Shown: one piece after another, positions 45,402-58,111 of the stretch | How the letters are laid out: every line of letters begins with the position of its first letter | How positions within the stretch are numbered: position 1 is the stretch's first letter | Assembly: GCA_038496675.1 (NCBI GenBank) | Contig: CM076669.1 | Span: 2,507,034-2,571,033 of the forward strand | Origin: Rachycentron canadum | Taxonomy: Eukaryota > Chordata > Actinopteri > Carangiformes > Rachycentridae | Direction: 5' to 3' | Length of the DNA stretch: 64,000 nucleotides | Made by a program: the position numbers and the translations under genes | Notes under the pieces: model-generated | Told to the model about the DNA's origin: nothing | What the model saw: the letters and a program-made list of their open reading frames with translations, nothing else | The model's database searches: none

Positions 45402-45600
45402 GGGGCGTTCTGGTGGTTGAGTGGTTGCAGTGCGTGCCACTCGGGAAGGAGGTTGCTGGTTGAAGTCCCAAGATACTGGACCATTTACTAAATGTTAATC
45501 CCACACTCTCTCCCCATTCCCGTCTTTCACCAATCCCAATCCAATGCAGGCATAAAAATGGGTCAAAAATAATTGTAAATAGATTTTCTCTGCAAGCTTA
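45402..45600 (+). mobile_element. tRNA-like SINE, copy 3 (different family)
   Basis: The A box TGGTTGAGTGG (perfect to TRGYNNARYGG) is at 45414-45424. The B box GGTTGAAGTCC (one mismatch) is at 45458-45468. The head GGGGCGTTCTGGTGGTTGAG and the body ACTCTCTCCCCATTCCCGTC, CCAATCCAATGCAGGCATAA match, from memory, a common teleost SINE-like repeat. It differs from copies 1 and 2. The right end is estimated at the AT-rich tail. Confidence 0.75.
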
Positions 45601-48600
45601 TAAATAATAAATGTCACAAGAACATGAAATCATTATTATTATCCTCCTCCATTTCCTTCCGGGATAGATGTCTACATCAAATGAAGAAGTATCAAACCAC
45701 CTGTCTGAAAAATCTGTACGCTGCCTTTTCTAAGGTATTGTAGTTTTGTGATTGTTGTGACTCTGGGTCAACATTACAATCCACATAACAGCTGCCAGCC
45801 TTGGTGAGGAAGCAAGCGGCGAACCTTTCCGAGCTGCCTTTCAAGCCCACAGGCCGTGAATGTTCTCTGAACACGGGTTTCTGCTGGAGAACTCTTTTCC
45901 TCTCGTGGGCGCCCTCTCCCAGATCGGTTTTCTCACACACACGCACTCATGAAACAAACTATACCGTGCGACGAGCTTCCCTGGAGTTGGCGAATGCCAG
46001 CTTGTAAGCGCATGATGTCCAATCGGCCCCCTGACTCCAAACGGTCTTGTTGTGCACGCAGGGGAAACTGTATCAAACTTGACTGTATATTTCCCAGCTG
46101 ACGTACACACACAAACATATACATATGCTGAATTACAGTCAATTACACCTGCAGAGGAATGAACTCCACATGCCATTTCACTTCCAGTTGGAAGGCAGAG
46201 TTAATCACCTCCTACGTGGCGCCCATTCTCCTGCACACTTCCCTTAACTGGAGATTGAACTGTGGGGCCCCAGCTATAAACGCAAAGCCAAGTGTCAAAG
46301 CCACAGGTTGGCTCCGGCAAAGTGGGAGAGAGTGGGTGTGACAAAGTGTAACAGTATGTGTCGCCGTGTTTGAACAAGAACCCCGTCCTCCCTATCCTTT
46401 CCAATCTCAGACACAGCAGTGGACCTATCACTGCGCAGGTTTACTCATCAACTCACCCGTGGAGCCCCTCGATTTGAAGGGATGCTACATTAGTTCTGGT
46501 AGCTGAAAATATACGAGGAGCTGTGGGGAGACGTGCTGTTGTGACAGCCTGCTATACGGAGCAATTTGTAAGGATGCAGTGGTACATTGTTTTAGTCACT
46601 TCCTCCAGATATTTGCAAGATTCTCTTTAAATTAGTCATGTTTTTATGGTCGGAGAATAGAGCAGGGGATGCGACTATGCATAGCTGCATAAACTAAGAA
46701 AAATGGTTAAAACACGTGCAACTGGTTGGACAAACGCATTCAGGTAGACGTTTCTACGGACTTCTGAAGGTGTAAAAAAAAAAAAAAAGATTCGAAACAT
46801 TAAATGTAATTAAATTTTATGTTATTTCCAAATGTTATGGGGTATAAACCGACCAAATGTACACTTTTCTGGAACTGGTCTGCAGACAAGGGTTGTTTAA
46901 TCAGGCTGGGTTTTCAGTTGGCAAAGGCTAACGTTAGACTGGGATATAATACACCCAGCTCATCTGTTCATGGACCTGTGCAGGTCAAGTAGTGACTGTG
47001 GAAACAAGCCATTGAATTAATTGGACGAATATTTACACAGCAGCTGCATTTTTATCATATTTGACTTCGGCACAAATGTTAGCAAAACTGGGTCTTTGTC
47101 TTGTCATGTGTGTGAAGAAGTGCTTGTAAATGGGTGGAAGTAAAACTTGGACTGTCCTGGTTCCAGATCCGAGACCTCCAGACATTGACATTCAGTCAAA
47201 GTCCGATGTGTTGTGCAGGACAGTCCGGTTGGAGCTGCCCCCTTTTAGCTGGCGCTGACTTTCGCAGATCACCTGCTGCCAATTAAAGTTAGCTGAATAA
47301 AGACGCCGACAAAAGGCCAAAGGTAAACTCCTTTTTAAAGCGCTCTCTGCAACTCCGCTCTTTATTCAACCGAAGATCTTTTGTGAGGGAAGACGCTCCG
47401 CGCTGTAATGTCAGAGTGCACCGTGTGTTTTGTCAGCTCCAGCGTAGGCGTGAAAACTTCCTGTCAGGATTATCTTGGGCCAAAATAAATGCCTTTCATG
47501 ATATTATTGAGGTGATAATGAAAATATGCTTTAAATCACTTTAGTGAAAAACAAAATTTATTTATAGGTCTTCTTCTATAAATAAAACAAAAATAATAAA
47601 AAATTGTAATAGCTGTGTGAGTCGCTTTTTTTCTAAAATTTCATTACTATCCATTAATAATAATATGTGAGGATATTAATGATTATCCCCAATCATGGTT
47701 ATCCCGATAATAGAAATTCACCACGATCAATTTGTTTTGAGTGTCTTTTTTTTTTTTAAAGTTATATGTGATAAAGTCGTATGTCGTCCCAGCCTTACTC
47801 CAGTCATTCTCCCAAACTTTGAAAAACTTACATACAAACAAAATAAGCAGATTAAGTTGTCTACAATGTGTCCGGTACATATTCAGTGACCATTTAAGTA
47901 TGTAGAAGTGTTGGATTGGACAGTATTCAACGATATTAATGAATATTAATGGGCTCTGATTGGGAATCAGTGGCCTAAAAAGCTGGATCAGGACATTTGC
48001 TAAGTGTTAGTTTTTCCTTGCACAATCACTGCTCTCATTCAGTGCAGCTACAGACTTGTTTGCGAAGCCACGTCACGATATCAGGGCATCTGTTCTGTTG
48101 ACATAAATCACCCAGTCACACGAGCCCCTGACGTATGTCCGGCCCTCTCGAACTCGGCTGTACCTGTTGCACCGACGGCTCCCCTCCACCTCCCTTAGCT
48201 TTCATTAGAGCACCTGTCATCACACTGTGAGATGCTTGATGCTTTTGCCCTTTGAGCTCCACCACGGAGGGAAAAAGGACCCGCACGACAACGGCAGAGG
48301 CATTGTCGGGATTTGCCTAAAGAAAAAAAAAAACAAACAAAAAACCCAGCCCCGCATTCAGACTTTTTCTGACATCGGCGGAGACCGAATGTGCTCCTTC
48401 CATCTGTTGTCTGATCAGAAATCAGAGGCCGGCTCCACTCAAGCTGCTGCTCGTCCTTGGACAGATTTCTTTCTCTTCTTTTATTTTTTATATGATCGAG
48501 TGAGGGGGGGGGAGAGCTGAACAGAGTGAAGCACCAGAGAATTTCATCAGCTACCTTCAATCTAGCATCATTGCCAAAGTCCTCTGTGAATAGATGGAGT

Positions 48601-48611
48601 CTAATCCGCGC
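45601..48611. other. unique sequence
   Basis: No gene is recognised. Poly(A) near 46775-46789 and poly(T) near 47746-47757. Several frames of 65-159 codons show no domain. The stretch 47500-47900 is AT-rich with TAATAATAATATG words. The region 47150-47450 has balanced composition and no identifiable content. Confidence 0.45.
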
Positions 48612-48613
48612 GC

Positions 48614-48644
<31 letters not shown>

Positions 48645-48650
48645 CGTGCA
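48612..48650. repeat. (TG)n microsatellite
   Basis: A TG dinucleotide repeat of about 14 units with CGCG at its left and CGTGCGTGC at its right. Confidence 0.95.
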
Positions 48651-49062
48651 CCTGTTTGTGTGCAGTTTCAGCACAAGTCACTGTACTCTTAAAAGGCTCA
48701 TTAATTATAGTTGGAGTCATTATGGAGATAAGTGCGAGTCTGACTATTGGTGCTGACGATAAGAAGAAGAATTACCTGTTTTGGCGCTTCTGCTTTCTAA
48801 TCAGCTGCCCATTACAGATATCTAGGGACTTCTATTACCGTGCCTGTGTTCTTCCATGTCTCTTTTTCTTTTCTTTTTCTGTTCAGCACTTCTCTGCCGT
48901 TCAGCGCGTCCTCGGTGTCTGTCTGCTTCTGCGTGACTGAGGGCTACGAAGGTGTGGCTCCCGCTGTAAATCCATTGCCCATCATAATAAGCCAGTAATC
49001 ATGCAATCTGGAGCACTGTTCATCATTTTATCCTTGTGAAGACATAAGGATCCAAACACAGG
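48651..49062. other. unique sequence
   Basis: The interval 48680-48800 (GGCTCATTAATTATAGTTGG, AGTCATTATGGAG) is a small repeat-poor candidate regulatory block. No exon is recognised. Confidence 0.4.

Positions 49063-49105
<43 letters not shown>
49063..49105. repeat. (CA)n microsatellite
   Basis: An uninterrupted CA dinucleotide repeat of about 21 units. Confidence 0.97.
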
Positions 49106-49108
<3 letters not shown>

Positions 49109-50577
49109 TTCAGACTCCAAACTGACACACAAATGCCAAAAACCAATCTGTATGACTACACTCTCGGCCAGAGCTGTGCGATTGGGCCGATGCATCTGGG
49201 CCGGTGGAAATTCCCTCGCCAATTTCCAACCGATTCTGACTTGTGCTCATCTTCAGGGTATTTAAAATGTAGCCGTGTGCGAGAAACTGAACCGAGCGAG
49301 TAAATACAGGAAGAAAAATAACACTCTGGCTGATTTTTAAAACGTATTTAGAGCCAAAACACAGCTGACATTTCCCAGAGCGTTCCTCGGGGTGTGCTGG
49401 TTTCGTCCCCGCTGCTGCTTCCTGTTGGCGATGAACTGTCACCTCATCATTTGCAAGTTTCCTCCTCGACTTTGGGAGCTTTGAGCGTCATTTAAAATGA
49501 ACGAATGTCCCTCTGTCCGATAGGAATCTGTACCATATGTGGGGATGTGCATTATCTCCCGGCCGCGTTTTCAACACACTTGAGTTTTGAGTAATTAAAT
49601 TCGAATGTACCCCCGCCGCTGTTGCGTCGCCGCCACCGCCGCCGCCGCCGCCGCCTCCCACCCTCCTTTAGGGCAGACTTTGCCTTTGAATGACTTCTGG
49701 AGACAAGTGCACCTCCGGACTCGAATGCAAGTGAATATAGGTCAGGCGGCGTGTTATGCGCATCGCTGTGTTGGGTTCTGCTGCAGTTTGATTCCCTCTC
49801 TGTGCTGATGTAAATGCTGATTGACTTGTTTCTGATGTCCCCAGCATATGGCTAATAAAGGTTTTAGTGAGGCAGAGCCGCAGGAGCCCCGAGCTGCCAG
49901 GATCAAAGTGACAGCCTCAAACAGGCCTTTCTGTTCTTCAGCCATTAGGGCATAGCAACGCCAGCACCTGGTGTGAGCCATATGAATATCATTAGCTCAG
50001 TTTATTTGTCTGTGTGTGTGTGTGTATAGGTGGATAAATGTGTGAGCCTTTATGAATATTATGTTCTTCCTATAAACTGGGTCCTATGTAGTTATTTAAG
50101 CCATTTTTTCTGCCTGATATTATCACGTTCTGCTCAGCGACACGTCGCTGAGATCCACGGGCGTTTCCAAGAGGACGGGAGCAAAAGTAATGAGCAGAGA
50201 AGTTTACTGTATTTCTCTTCAGGTGATAATGACCAAAGCATCAGTTTTGTCTCACTTGTTGATCTGTCGTACTGAGAATAGTTGCAAGTACGGTGCTGTC
50301 TGTGCAAAAGTCTTAGATTTGGTGTTTTAGCAATGCTACAATGACCATATATAATTATTTCTCAGTTTTTTTTGTTTTTTTTATCAGAATACAACCAGAA
50401 AATACAGGAAATGTGTAGCAGTATAAAAAAAAAATAGGCTGTTTTGTTGCATTTTGGACATTGCAAGGTTAGCGCTTTGTGCTAAGCTAAGATAACTGAC
50501 TCCTGGCTGCAGGCTTTCATTGATGGATGAGTGTAGTATCAGTCCTCTCATCTTAACAAACAATTTCCCAAAAACAG

Positions 50578-50578
<1 letters not shown>
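49106..50578. other. unique sequence with a short (CCG)n
   Basis: A GCC/CCG trinucleotide patch lies at 49627-49655 and a short TG run at 50012-50026. The remainder shows no gene or repeat. The interval 49840-50000 (CATATGGCTAATAAAGGT, GAATATCATTAGCTCAG) is repeat-poor. Confidence 0.45.

Positions 50579-50660
<82 letters not shown>
50579..50660. repeat. (GATA)n microsatellite, about 20 units
   Basis: An uninterrupted GATA tetranucleotide repeat, same orientation as the array at 25363-25449. Confidence 0.97.
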
Positions 50661-50661
<1 letters not shown>

Positions 50662-52862
50662 TTTCATTTATCACTGGAGAGAAATGAAGTTGTCAAACTC
50701 AGGTAAAAAGACAAAGATGACAAATCGCTTCAATAACAATAAAATAAAAATAAATGTCACACTATTGCTTTTAACATGGAAATTAAATCTTGAAATTTCA
50801 AAACTGTTGCAATGATGATAAATATCAGTCAAACCCAGGCAGCTGTATAGATCTATCATCTCTTTATACGGTACATCTATACATCTAGTGCAAATGAAAT
50901 GGCTGTGTGTGTGTATGTGTGTGTGTGTGTGTGTGTCTTTGTGTTGAAGACAGTCAGGAGTCCACAGCTGTAAACCTGGACCTTTGGGCTGCCGTCGCCC
51001 AGCGCCACAGATACAATCGATTAGCGCCGACAGGCCATTGTCTGAAGAGTCAGCGCCGTCCTCTGATAGACAGACACACAGCGCGGCGAACTTCACAAAA
51101 AACACACTCAAATGTCAGGGGTTCAACCTGAGAGTGAGCGTGAGGTGCAGGTGTGCGTGTGTGTGTGTGTGTGTGAATGTTTGCGTTGAAGGTAGAAATC
51201 AAGCAGCCGATCGCAGCGTGCAGGGCAGGGCAAGGCAGCGGCCTTAACGTCGCGAGAAAACAAGTTATGACTGGCAGAGAGCGATTGAAACGGGACTGAA
51301 TAGGAAGTGTTGTTGTTTGATAGCATGTGTCTCCAGTGTGTGGTATCTGTCAGTAATCCATCACACCTATTGATCCTCCGAGAGTTGAAAGAGCAGTTGG
51401 ACACAGCTGAGGGAGAGAGACACTGGGAAACGGTAAGAAAGAGAGGACGCGAGGACAGGAGAAGGGGGGTAAATCACACTCACTTTCTCACAGACACACA
51501 CCCACACACGGGTCTTTCTGTCCTGTTCGGAGGTGTCTTTGTATGCCATTCATCTGTCTACACCTATCGATCCTCAGCTGAAATATACAACTGTTTATTC
51601 ACATTCAGGCCACAACGGCAGCCTGCTGAAAGACGTATTGATTTTGCATGGCTGTGTGCGTCTGTTTGTGTACGTGTATATGTGTGCGTGAGTGTTGGTG
51701 TGGGTGGTAGGAGGAGCAGGAAACTGTATTTTTGTCTGAACCAGGATCTAACTTTGATATGTGAAGAATAAGGAGAATATTTCTCTTTTTTTTTTTTTTT
51801 TTTATCATGCAATAAAGTATTTGTGGTTAATGTTCTTCAAGTACTAGAGTGTATGTGTTTTTATTAAATGTACCTAATTTATCACGTCATATTTTATATT
51901 CTGTAATTTAATCACATTGCTTTTAGGCTGCCTTTCCCACATTAAGGGTGTTCCAAGCAGGTTTGGTAACGGGGCTGATTACAGCACTTTCAAGTCGCTG
52001 GTGTTGGCTATTAAAAAGCCGATCCATTGTGTTCCAGCTAGCTGTCAAAAACACCACACTGTGCTTCATTAAACCACTGGAACTTGTGTTTCTGTTGCGC
52101 AGCAAAAGGAAATGAATGAACGGCAGAGCGACACAAACAAAATAACATCCAGAAGTTTCAGTTAATGAGCAAGCGGAGCTGCTTTTGGGTTCAAAAAACA
52201 AACTGTAGCTTTGTCTCTGCTGCACTAAAACTGTGCAGGGTGCCTGTTAGCTGTGTTGCAGCTATGTGGGAATTTAATTCATACTTTTAGCAGTTTGTAC
52301 GTCCTTGGAGAATATGGACACTGAGATACTGGCCAAACCTTCCTCCTATAAAAGAGATATTAATGTCCTGTTGTTCATTATAAAAGATATTATAGGAACC
52401 GACGTATTTTACGAGTTATTTTTTGGGCCCTAACCTCTCGGCCGTGGGGTCGCCCCTTTCCTCACATTTCTGGGGCATCATCCTGTTGTACGCTGATGTA
52501 ACTACAACAAAAATGGCATCAGCAGTTACAGCCTCGGTATCTTAGTTTGGCTCAGTGTTGCTCCACAGCATACACAGAGGACGACACACCCGCTGTTCAA
52601 GTAGTTTATTTAAGAACGTAATAAAACTTCTCCACGAAGAGTCTGGAGGCCAAAAAGAAGAAGAGGAAAGGAGGGAGTCTGAGTCAGTGGGCTGCAGGAC
52701 CCAGGACTATCCCCCCGAACTGAGCCAGAAGAAACAACTAAACTGGTAAACAAAGACCTCCAGACTCCTTGATATCAGCTGTGCTGGGCAGGTCCAAACA
52801 CTCAAGGTAAATTATTAACAAATTGTATAGTAATTACATTTCCTATGGAGTGGACTATTTAG
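50661..52862. other. unique sequence with TG arrays
   Basis: (TG)n arrays at 50903-50936 and 51150-51173, poly(T) at 51785-51803. Plus-strand frames at 50984-51771 cross the TG arrays and have no domain. Mixed unique DNA follows (51900-52860). No gene is recognised. Confidence 0.5.
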
Positions 52863-53180
52863 AGATTTGGAATCAAGGATGAGCTGATTAGATTTTGGTG
52901 GTTAAAGGTCAAAGGTTACGCTCACCGTGACCTCACAAAACTCGGATTTGGCTTCGAGGACGCTCTATCCTGGGAACTCTTTAAGGAAGTCCCTTCCCAT
53001 TTGGCCCAAACGTCCACTGGGACTCAAGGTTCGAACCGATTAGACTGTGGTACGCAAAGGTCAAAGGTCGATGTGTCCACGCAAGACACTTTTTGGCCAT
53101 AACTCAAGACTTCGCACAGCAGTTAAGACAAATTTCCACTCAAACGGTTCATATTTTCAGATGACTGGATAAACAGGGAT
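52863..53180 (+). repeat. two-unit 151-bp tandem repeat with DR1-like sites
   Basis: The words TCAAGGATGAGCTGATTAGA (52873) and TCAAGGTTCGAACCGATTAG (53024) mark two diverged units 151 bases apart. Each holds a DR1-type nuclear-receptor-like site: AGGTCA-A-AGGTTA at 52906-52918 and AGGTCA-A-AGGTCG at 53058-53070. Downstream, TTTTTGGCCATAACTCAAGA and TTTCCACTCAAACGG match, from memory, a teleost element that carries such tandem units. It is non-coding. Confidence 0.7.
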
Positions 53181-53932
53181 GTAACCTCAAGCGGCTCAGA
53201 ATGGCAGAGACACAACTGCGAGGGAGTAATTCTAGTTTTATTATAAGAAATAAACGACAGATTCCAGCTTTTACGGAGACCTTCTCAAGGTGAAGTGCGC
53301 ACTGTTCAGCTGTGTAGTAGAAATATAAATAACAAGTCACACTTTTTAATAGTCAGTATTTGAGGACTGGATTTTTAGAGGGAAAAAAAAACCCAATGGA
53401 TTCCTGGTTAAAAGATGAAAACACAGAGATGAATGAAGAATTCAGGCGCCACAGTGAAAGGCAAGAAAATCCAAAGGACTTGACTCAAGTGAAGGATCTA
53501 AGGAAAGACAAAGAGATGCTGGCTGTAGCAGGTGGAGGTAAGTCTTGGTCAGAGGTCAGTAGGTTGATAGACGCCTGCTGTGTTGGGGTTAGACACCAAC
53601 CATCTCTCTATCTCGGTCTCTCCTCACCTTCACCTCCCCTCTCTCTCCCCTGTGGGTCTTTTGTAAGGTTATTTCCGGGCCGGCGGAGCCCCTTGTTTCA
53701 GCACGTTGACCTTTAAAAGTGAGTGATGGTGGTTCTTATTGTCTGTAAGGCAACAACTGTCTGGACACAGGTAATCTTCACTATGCTCGTGTCAAATCGA
53801 GTTTCCTGCACGAGGCCCGAACGGCTTCCCAGCACCCACAGAATCAGCGCTACGCACGCGCACGCGCACACAAGGTCGCACACCTGAAAAATCGCAACGC
53901 ACGAGCTCACACACGATGAAAGCGCATCATCG
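53181..53932. other. unique sequence, weak exon candidate
   Basis: A plus-strand frame opens through 53360-53716. Its first part is charged (E, K, D, R) and is followed by GGTGGAGGTAAGTCT, a good splice-donor context at 53537. No known protein is recognised, and the frame crosses a 9-base A run. Confidence 0.25.
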
Positions 53933-53956
53933 ACACACACACACACACACACACAC
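53933..53956. repeat. (AC)n microsatellite
   Basis: An AC dinucleotide repeat of 12 units. Confidence 0.95.
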
Positions 53957-56577
53957 GCTAGAGAGCCCCACTCCATAACCATCAGAGGCACTCAAAGGCA
54001 GCAGGGAAGCGCGCGGTGTAAAGGTCAGAAATCTCAGCACCTGCACAGAAAGGTTAAAGGCAGAGCTGGAAATAACCCTCCCCAGTCCAGGGCACGAGTG
54101 CAGCTGCCGCAATCACAGATCCACGGCTCATCCAATGCGACGTCCTCGCCTCCCCCTTCATGTCACATGACTCTGAGTCCTCCTTTTTTTTTTTTTTCTT
54201 TTTTTTTTTTACCTCGCATCGCCATCGCCCGGCGCGATCAGAAAGATAAAGCGTTCGTAAACAAACAAATTGAATTAAACAGGTGGCAGGGAGCTCGGAT
54301 TGTGACATCCTTGTCAGAAATGCTCAGAAATGCTCCGGGATGGGGGAACAAGCGAGACGAGGTGTTTACTGACAGTTTTGAAACATGTAAGTATGACAAG
54401 TGAATGTGATGCGCCTGGCAATCTGCTTTGGAGAGGGAAGAGGAAATCCAATTTCACTACACATACTAGAGACGCATTAAGTTGTCACATATCAATGTAA
54501 TCCAGCTACATCAGAGCTACTGGATGATACAAGATGCTTGCGTGTGCCTGGTAGAAAGGTCTTGGGGTTGATTTCTGTCAGATTTTATTTCATTTTATTA
54601 TGATGTATTCAGTTTGTTTGCGTGGTCCGAGGAATGATATTTGAACCATGAGTGTGGCTGTTGTGGAAAACTCCTATTAAACACACTTATGCAGCTTTTT
54701 TTTTTTTTTAAATGTTATTTGCCTTATTTCTATTAACATAATGGGTTTGCAATACCATAATACAAAACCCCCTCGACCCACCCTCCCCATCAACACAACG
54801 AAGCAGGAACATTAATATTAAAAAGCTAAAATTAAATACCAAGCAAATGAATAGATAAAACACTAAAACACAAAACAGTATAGACAAAGTGCGAATTAAT
54901 GCCAAACAAAAAAACGCACATGAATAAATGCAGACACTTAAAATGTAATATATGTTAAAATGGATCAAATGTTGTCACGTTTCTCCATAAACCAACAAAC
55001 TTCACAACCACTCCTCGACACATTGTAGTTGCACTTTCGGTGGCAGAGTAACTTGGGCCACCTGCTCCTATGGTTCGTACTCGTTGTGTTCACGCTCCCG
55101 ACTAACTCCTGCTTTCCTTGTGCTACACCCCCGTCTTCCTGCTTCTCCCCCGTTCTCCCAGCCATGACCACGCCACCGCCCCCCTTCTCCACCCTCGACT
55201 CGTTCCCCTCCTTTCGTTACCTTGTAAATAATAAACTAACTAAAACTGAACTAAACCTCTTCTCCAGATCGTTTCCGGCTTCCGTTGTCCCGCACTTGGG
55301 TCGTCCGGCGTTCTCCGAGCACACGGTAGTTTTAGTTTTACTATGTGCCAGAAATCTTCTCCAGGAAGTGTAAACCAGTCCGCTGGACACGTGGGGGGAG
55401 AGGCCTCCTGCTGCCACTTCAAGACACCGAGGCGTCCCGAGGTCAAGGAGGCTAAAGCAACAGCATTCGCGTGACGTTTGGGAAGGAGCATGTCCCCTGG
55501 TTCGGCTCCAGACATCACAATCAGAGGCGAAGGTGTAAATGTAATTGCAAAACAAAGCCGGGGAGGTTTTAAATAAAGCTGTCCAATGATCATAATCAAC
55601 ATTTGGACCAACAAGTGTCAATGAGGGACCTTGTTACTGATTTACACCTATTGCATAAGGGATCTGCCCCTGGATAGATCTGTCTTTGGATAGATGCAGG
55701 CAGTGTAAGGTCTTAAATTGCAGGTACACGACGAGAAGGAGAAAGTACAGTTGAAAATATTTTTTATATACAGTATACTATATGTAATTTTGAATCCTCC
55801 CCTCCTCCCAAATTAATATTAGAAAATGCTAAATCAAGACTTGTTTCGTCTGGTAACTGCGGAAATTATATATCTGCTATATATGAAATATCTTTTTAGA
55901 CAACGGGGTTCTGCAGCTTTTAAGTGGCTGTATTTCCATGTCTTATTAGGGCCAGCCTCACAGTAAAATTTTGATATTTAAAGAGAGGCGGCGATTGAAA
56001 ATTGATTGACAGTTTTGCCCAAGTCACCCAACAATACCTGCTTCCAGTTTCTCAAATGTGAGGATCTGCTGTGTTTGGGCTGTTGGTTGGACGAAACTAG
56101 CAACTTCTGGGCTTTGGAAAATTGGGATGAACATTTTTTGTAGCTGATTTATAAGAATAATAAAAACGTTAAGATAAAAAAGTTAGAAATTGCATTTGAA
56201 ATGACAACAACAGTTTTATTTAACCTAGATACTGGAAAAAAAAAAAAACAATACAACTTTTTAACAAAATCTAACCCAGACACATAGTCATCTTGGTGCT
56301 TACAGATGAAGCTAAAGAAATGTGAGGCTTAATAGAATTTATATACTATATCTAGAGTCTAGAGCTATTTTCTAAGAGAATCAGACAACAGATTCTGCAG
56401 TGTTGGAAAAGCCAAGGGTAAACCTTGGTCTTGAATCTCGTTTTCAGTATTTCACTTAAATATGAGACCAGAGAAGGTCAAAGTCCCAAGAATGTGCTTA
56501 TGTAAGAGCATTATGTTAATCAAAGTTACAGACCACAGGCTGATTTGTTTTGACTGGCAAAATTATTCAGTATTTCA
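53957..56577. other. unique sequence
   Basis: T-rich sequence at 54183-54210 and poly(A) near 56236-56248. The interval 55060-55260 is C/T-rich and ends GTAAATAATAAACTAACTAA. Frames of 114-134 codons at 55029-55621 overlap on both strands and have no domain. No gene or clear element is recognised. Confidence 0.45.
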
Positions 56578-56599
56578 TAATAATAATAATAATAATAAA
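56578..56599. repeat. (AAT)n microsatellite
   Basis: An AAT trinucleotide repeat of about seven units. It encodes the N run in a plus-strand frame that crosses it. Confidence 0.9.
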
Positions 56600-56975
56600 T
56601 GCACTGAAATAAATCGGCGTTATTATTATAGACTCGTACGGATCTTAACTGTTGAGGCAGCAGGTCTCAAAGCAGCCGCTCTCTGTATCGATGTGACCGG
56701 CGAGCGTCCTGTGTCGTGTTTGAGTGGAGGAGCAGCACCTCATTGGAGGTCGATCTCCGTTTCTTCTTCCCCTGGCGCAAGACGTACAAAGCAAAATCCT
56801 CCAATCGCAGGGGGACAAAGAGACTTAGCGCTACGCGAGCCGCCGGAGGCAGCACGTTTATTGCACTTGCAGCTGAACCTCATCGTGAACATAAGCAGAG
56901 ACTTCAACACACGGAGAACACGACAACGGTGGGAGATCCACTTCATGGCGGGGGTCACATGGACCGGAGGATGAA
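56600..56975. other. CpG-enriched block open on both strands
   Basis: The region is GC-richer than its surroundings (GACCGGCGAGCGTCCTG, GCTACGCGAGCCGCCGG). Frames of 170 and 100 codons on plus and of 72 and 62 on minus overlap here. None resembles a protein I know, and clear splice sites are not evident. It could be an eroded insertion or a conserved non-coding block. Confidence 0.3.
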
Positions 56976-57965
56976 CATGTCAGCAAACAAATTCAGTATA
57001 TACACAGATTTTGTGTAATTAAACTTATTACATACGTTACCTAATAGTCTACAGTTAGATTGAGAAGAGAATCCTATTTATTTCAGTACCAATAAGGCAA
57101 CACTATTAAATAATAGCTACCCCTGCCCATCTGTTTGGAGCATAATATAATGTGGCAGTTAGTACCTGTTTTAGATCCAGACAACATTTGCCTCAGTGGG
57201 AATCAAACCTCTCACACTGTCAGCGTTGGCGTCTTACTCAAGGTTCACCCTCCTTTTCTTCCTCTCTGTATTTATGCCCCCTCCACCCCCCACCCCACCT
57301 GCCAGTATACTGTATCTCTGTTAATCTAGCTGTTGAACTTATTTCACAGTCGGGTCTCCGACATGTCATCCTGACTGAGGCAGGAAAGCGAACGTGGCAC
57401 CCGTTACAGAGAATCTGCAGAATCTCCGCTCTGACAAAACAATCTACACACTCTCACATCACCTTTCATTTACCTCAAGGTGTCAACTCTCACTGTGTGT
57501 TGAATTGCTGTGCCTGTTCTGATCAGTTCTGCTTACTAGACGACTGCCGAGGTATGGCACGCTGCAGACGCTTCAAGGCAATTTAATGGGTTATCTTTTT
57601 TGGTAGTTATGATGTTTAATGTCTTAGAGGCTCCATAATATTTACCCTTTGATTTAATCAATTCACTCCAGTTAAATGCATTTTTTTGTACAGTTGCATA
57701 TGAGGCTGCAGTTGCAGATGCTTTTATTTGTCTATGATGCTGTTGTTGTTTTGTACCCAGGTGGAATTAGGTGGCTGCGGAGAAACAAGATTGACGCCCA
57801 CGTTGAAATAAATATTAAACCGGAGGACCAAAAGCTGATAATGTCAATAATAATGACATTATTTACACTTTGTTTAGACTTTGAGGTGTCCCGACAACGT
57901 TGTGTCTTTGGACCATGTGTATTTATTTGGTTGAAGAAGAGCAGAATGTCACTGGGACAAATACC
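56976..57965. other. unique sequence
   Basis: No gene is recognised. The 144-codon plus-strand frame at 57152-57586 has ordinary composition but no recognisable domain. Confidence 0.45.
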
Positions 57966-58111
57966 ATTGACTGTACATAAAAATGGATGTAAACTCCAGG
58001 TAAAGTGAAGCAAATGCTGAGGCCTTAAACCGTCATTCTATCGAATGACCATCAGGGGGAGACTCCACCGGGTGTAAAAAACAGATTGTATTGAAGTCTA
58101 TGGGAAAACTG
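57966..58111 (+). mobile_element. dispersed element family II, copy d (left arm)
   Basis: TGACTGTACATAAAAATGGA, GTGAAGCAAATGCTGAGGCC, CATTCTATCGAATGACCATC and TTGAAGTCTATGGGAAAACT follow the left arm of copy b base for base with modest divergence, ending where copy b enters its middle part. It gives the clearest outer end of the family (ACTGTACATAAAAATGGA). Non-coding. Confidence 0.85.
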
